Assembly: GCA_003165855.1 (NCBI GenBank)
Contig: PMXH01000403.1
Coordinates: forward strand, 1-5,941
Source: Acidobacteriaceae bacterium
Lineage (GTDB): Bacteria; Acidobacteriota; Terriglobia; Terriglobales; Acidobacteriaceae
Direction of reading: 5' to 3'
Length of the DNA: 5,941 nt
This document shows positions 4,301 to 5,941 of this stretch, piece after piece. The translations under genes were made by a program, and so were the position numbers. The notes beneath the pieces were generated by a model, which saw nothing but the letters and a program-made list of their open reading frames with translations, did no database searches and was not told the DNA's origin. Each line of letters starts with the position of its first letter. The stretch's first letter is position 1.

Positions 4301-5941
4301 CTAAATCTCCAGAATCACCGGCATAATCAGCGGACGCTTCTGCGTTTGCCTGGAAATATAACGCTTCAAATCTGCGCGGATCTTTTCCTTGATGACGCCG
4401 TAATCGGTTTTTTCTTCTTCGCTGGAGTGCGCCAACGTATCTTCGACGATGCGCCGGGCCCCGTCCAGCAAGCCGTCTTCTCCAGGGTTGAAGCCGCGAG
4501 TGACGATCTCCGGCGCAGTTTCCACGCGGCCGGTTAGCTTGTTGATGGCGATGATGGGCAGCACGATGCCGTCTTCGCTCAAGTGCCGCCGGTCTTTAAT
4601 AATTAAATCCTCAACCACGTCGGTGCGCGAACCGGAATCGATGCACACGCGGCCCACGTTGACTTTTCCGGCTTTGCGGGCGTTGTGCTCGTCGATCTCG
4701 AGAACGTCACCGCTTTCAATCAGCATCACTTTGCCCACCGAGCTATGCATCGCGCCGGCCATTTCCGCGTGCAGTTTCAATTGCCGGTACTCGCCGTGGA
4801 TGGGAATGAAGTACTTCGGCTTCACCAGGTTGATGATCAGCTTCAGTTCATCCTGGCTGGCGTGCCCGCTGACGTGGACCGGCGGCGAAGTGCCGTCTTC
4901 ATAAATCACGTACGCCTCGCGGCGGAACAGGTGGTCGATCATCCGGTAAATCGTTTTCTCGTTGCCGGGGATGATGCGCGACGAGAGCATGACCGTGTCG
5001 CCCTTTTCGATCTTGGCGTGCTTGTGGTTGTCCACCGCCGCGCGCGACAGCGCCGACATGGGCTCGCCCTGGGTTCCGCTGATCATCACGCAAACTTTTT
5101 CCGGCGGGAAATTCTTCATGTCGCCGGGATTGATCACGAGCCCATCGGGAATCTCCAGGTAGCCCAAGTCTTCGGCAATCTCCGCGGAGTTGTTCATCGA
5201 TCGCCCGATGAATGCCACCTTGCGTCCGTGCTGGTGCGCCAGTTCCACCGCTAACCGAATGCGATGGATGGAAGAAGAGAAGCACGAAATGAACAGCCGC
5301 CGCTGCGTGTGTGCGAAAACTTCATCAAATTTGCGCCGCACCGCACGCTCGCTCGGCGTGTAACCTTTGCGCTCAACGTTAGTCGAATCCTGAAACAGCG
5401 CCAGGACGCCTTGTTTTCCATACTCCGCGAAGGCGTGCAGATCAAACAGATGGTTGTCGGTGGGCGTGGGATCGACTTTGAAGTCGCCAGTGTGGATGAT
5501 CACGCCAAGCGGGGTATGAATCGCGAGCGCAACGCAATCCACCAGGCTGTGCGTCACGCGAATGGGATGAACCGTGAATATGCCGGCCTTGAAACGCTCG
5601 CCGGCACGTATCTCGCGAAGATCGGCGTCTTCGAGCAAGCCGTGCTCGTCGAGCTTGTCTTCCACATAGGCCAGCGTGAACTCTGTCCCCCACACCGGCA
5701 CCTTGAGCTCAGAGAGAATCCAGGGCAGCGCACCGATGTGGTCCTCGTGGCCGTGGGTCAGGATGATCCCGCGAACCCGCTGGCGGTTCTCGATGAGATA
5801 GGAAATATCTGGAACCACAATGTCCACGCCGAGCAATTCAGCTTCGGGGAACATGAGTCCCGCATCGACCACGATAATGTCGTCACCCCAGCGAATGGCC
5901 ATGCAGTTCATACCGAACTCGCCTAGCCCGCCCAGGGGGAT
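4301..5941 (-). CDS. rnj: Ribonuclease J (metallo-beta-lactamase/beta-CASP RNase), partial (5' end outside window)
   Basis: The frame is open to the right edge, giving 546 residues and stopping with TAG at 4301. RNase J is a cytoplasmic Zn-dependent enzyme with 5'-3' exo- and endoribonuclease activity in mRNA decay and rRNA maturation. Visible residues (numbered from the edge): I-P-L-G-G-L-G-E-F-G at 1-10, the usual start of the fold; H-G-H-E-D-H at 63-68 (motif II, Zn ligands); T-H at 130-131 (motif III); H-T-G-D-F at 150-154 (motif IV); then the beta-CASP part with G-R-S-M-N-N-S (246-252), V-S-G-H-A-S-Q-D-E-L-K (357-367) and I-H-G-E-Y (381-385). The C-terminal domain follows to I-L-E-I. Family members are about 550-560 aa, so only a few N-terminal codons are missing. 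The ATG at 5911 is internal (a Met after the glycine motif), not the start. All catalytic ligands are present. Confidence 0.96.
   Translation of the reverse strand: MPLGGLGEFGMNCMAIRWGDDIIVVDAGLMFPEAELLGVDIVVPDISYLIENRQRVRGIILTHGHEDHIGALPWILSELKVPVWGTEFTLAYVEDKLDEHGLLEDADLREIRAGERFKAGIFTVHPIRVTHSLVDCVALAIHTPLGVIIHTGDFKVDPTPTDNHLFDLHAFAEYGKQGVLALFQDSTNVERKGYTPSERAVRRKFDEVFAHTQRRLFISCFSSSIHRIRLAVELAHQHGRKVAFIGRSMNNSAEIAEDLGYLEIPDGLVINPGDMKNFPPEKVCVMISGTQGEPMSALSRAAVDNHKHAKIEKGDTVMLSSRIIPGNEKTIYRMIDHLFRREAYVIYEDGTSPPVHVSGHASQDELKLIINLVKPKYFIPIHGEYRQLKLHAEMAGAMHSSVGKVMLIESGDVLEIDEHNARKAGKVNVGRVCIDSGSRTDVVEDLIIKDRRHLSEDGIVLPIIAINKLTGRVETAPEIVTRGFNPGEDGLLDGARRIVEDTLAHSSEEEKTDYGVIKEKIRADLKRYISRQTQKRPLIMPVILEI

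Noticed and set aside
5909..5911. ATG at 5911 as the RNase J start
   Set aside because: The frame stays open to the window edge, and the ten preceding codons encode I-P-L-G-G-L-G-E-F-G, a conserved RNase J N-terminal motif. The real start is outside the window.
4685..5926. Long plus-strand frames (189 and 220 codons) opposite RNase J
   Set aside because: RNase J motifs on the minus strand run unbroken through this region. The plus frames show Arg/Val/His-rich shadow composition and no family motif.

Overview
The window is GC-rich by eye and reads as bacterial chromosome. It is a set of ordinary metabolic and RNA-processing genes with a toxin-antitoxin-rich accessory patch between them. The mix of a HypC hydrogenase chaperone, a single RNase J, a serine-racemase-like dehydratase and a VapBC pair would fit Acidobacteriota or a similar soil lineage. 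That placement is an inference from gene content only; no rRNA or other phylogenetic marker is present.

Layout. Left edge, 1-231, minus: a nearly complete hypC running off the window. Then about 220 bp without a gene, carrying a 19-bp-period tandem repeat, and a small hydrophobic protein on plus (450-671). Next, on minus, a PLP fold-type II threonine/serine dehydratase or serine racemase-like enzyme (712-1677). A short divergent spacer (1678-1758) holds a strong promoter and two copies of a palindromic operator for a plus-strand vapB-vapC operon (1759-2414), which looks leaderless.

From 2411 to the right edge everything is on minus. In transcription order (right to left): RNase J (5941 to 4301, 5' end outside the window); a short Phd/YefM-like antitoxin 17 nt after it; a small membrane-protein frame split by an in-frame TAG; a 77-bp spacer; an unrecognised 115-aa protein; an overlapping 273-aa protein with a PD-(D/E)XK-nuclease-like pattern; and a 54-aa ParD-type antitoxin tail lacking its DNA-binding half.

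Interpretation. The stretch 1711-4300 behaves as an accessory island between conserved genes. It holds one complete toxin-antitoxin pair, two antitoxin-like genes without recognisable toxins, one broken membrane-protein gene, and an uncharacterised gene pair with a possible nuclease. That pair (3745 to 2586) is the best candidate for an undescribed system. Its nuclease assignment rests on motif pattern only, and a role in defence is conjecture from its toxin-antitoxin neighbours.
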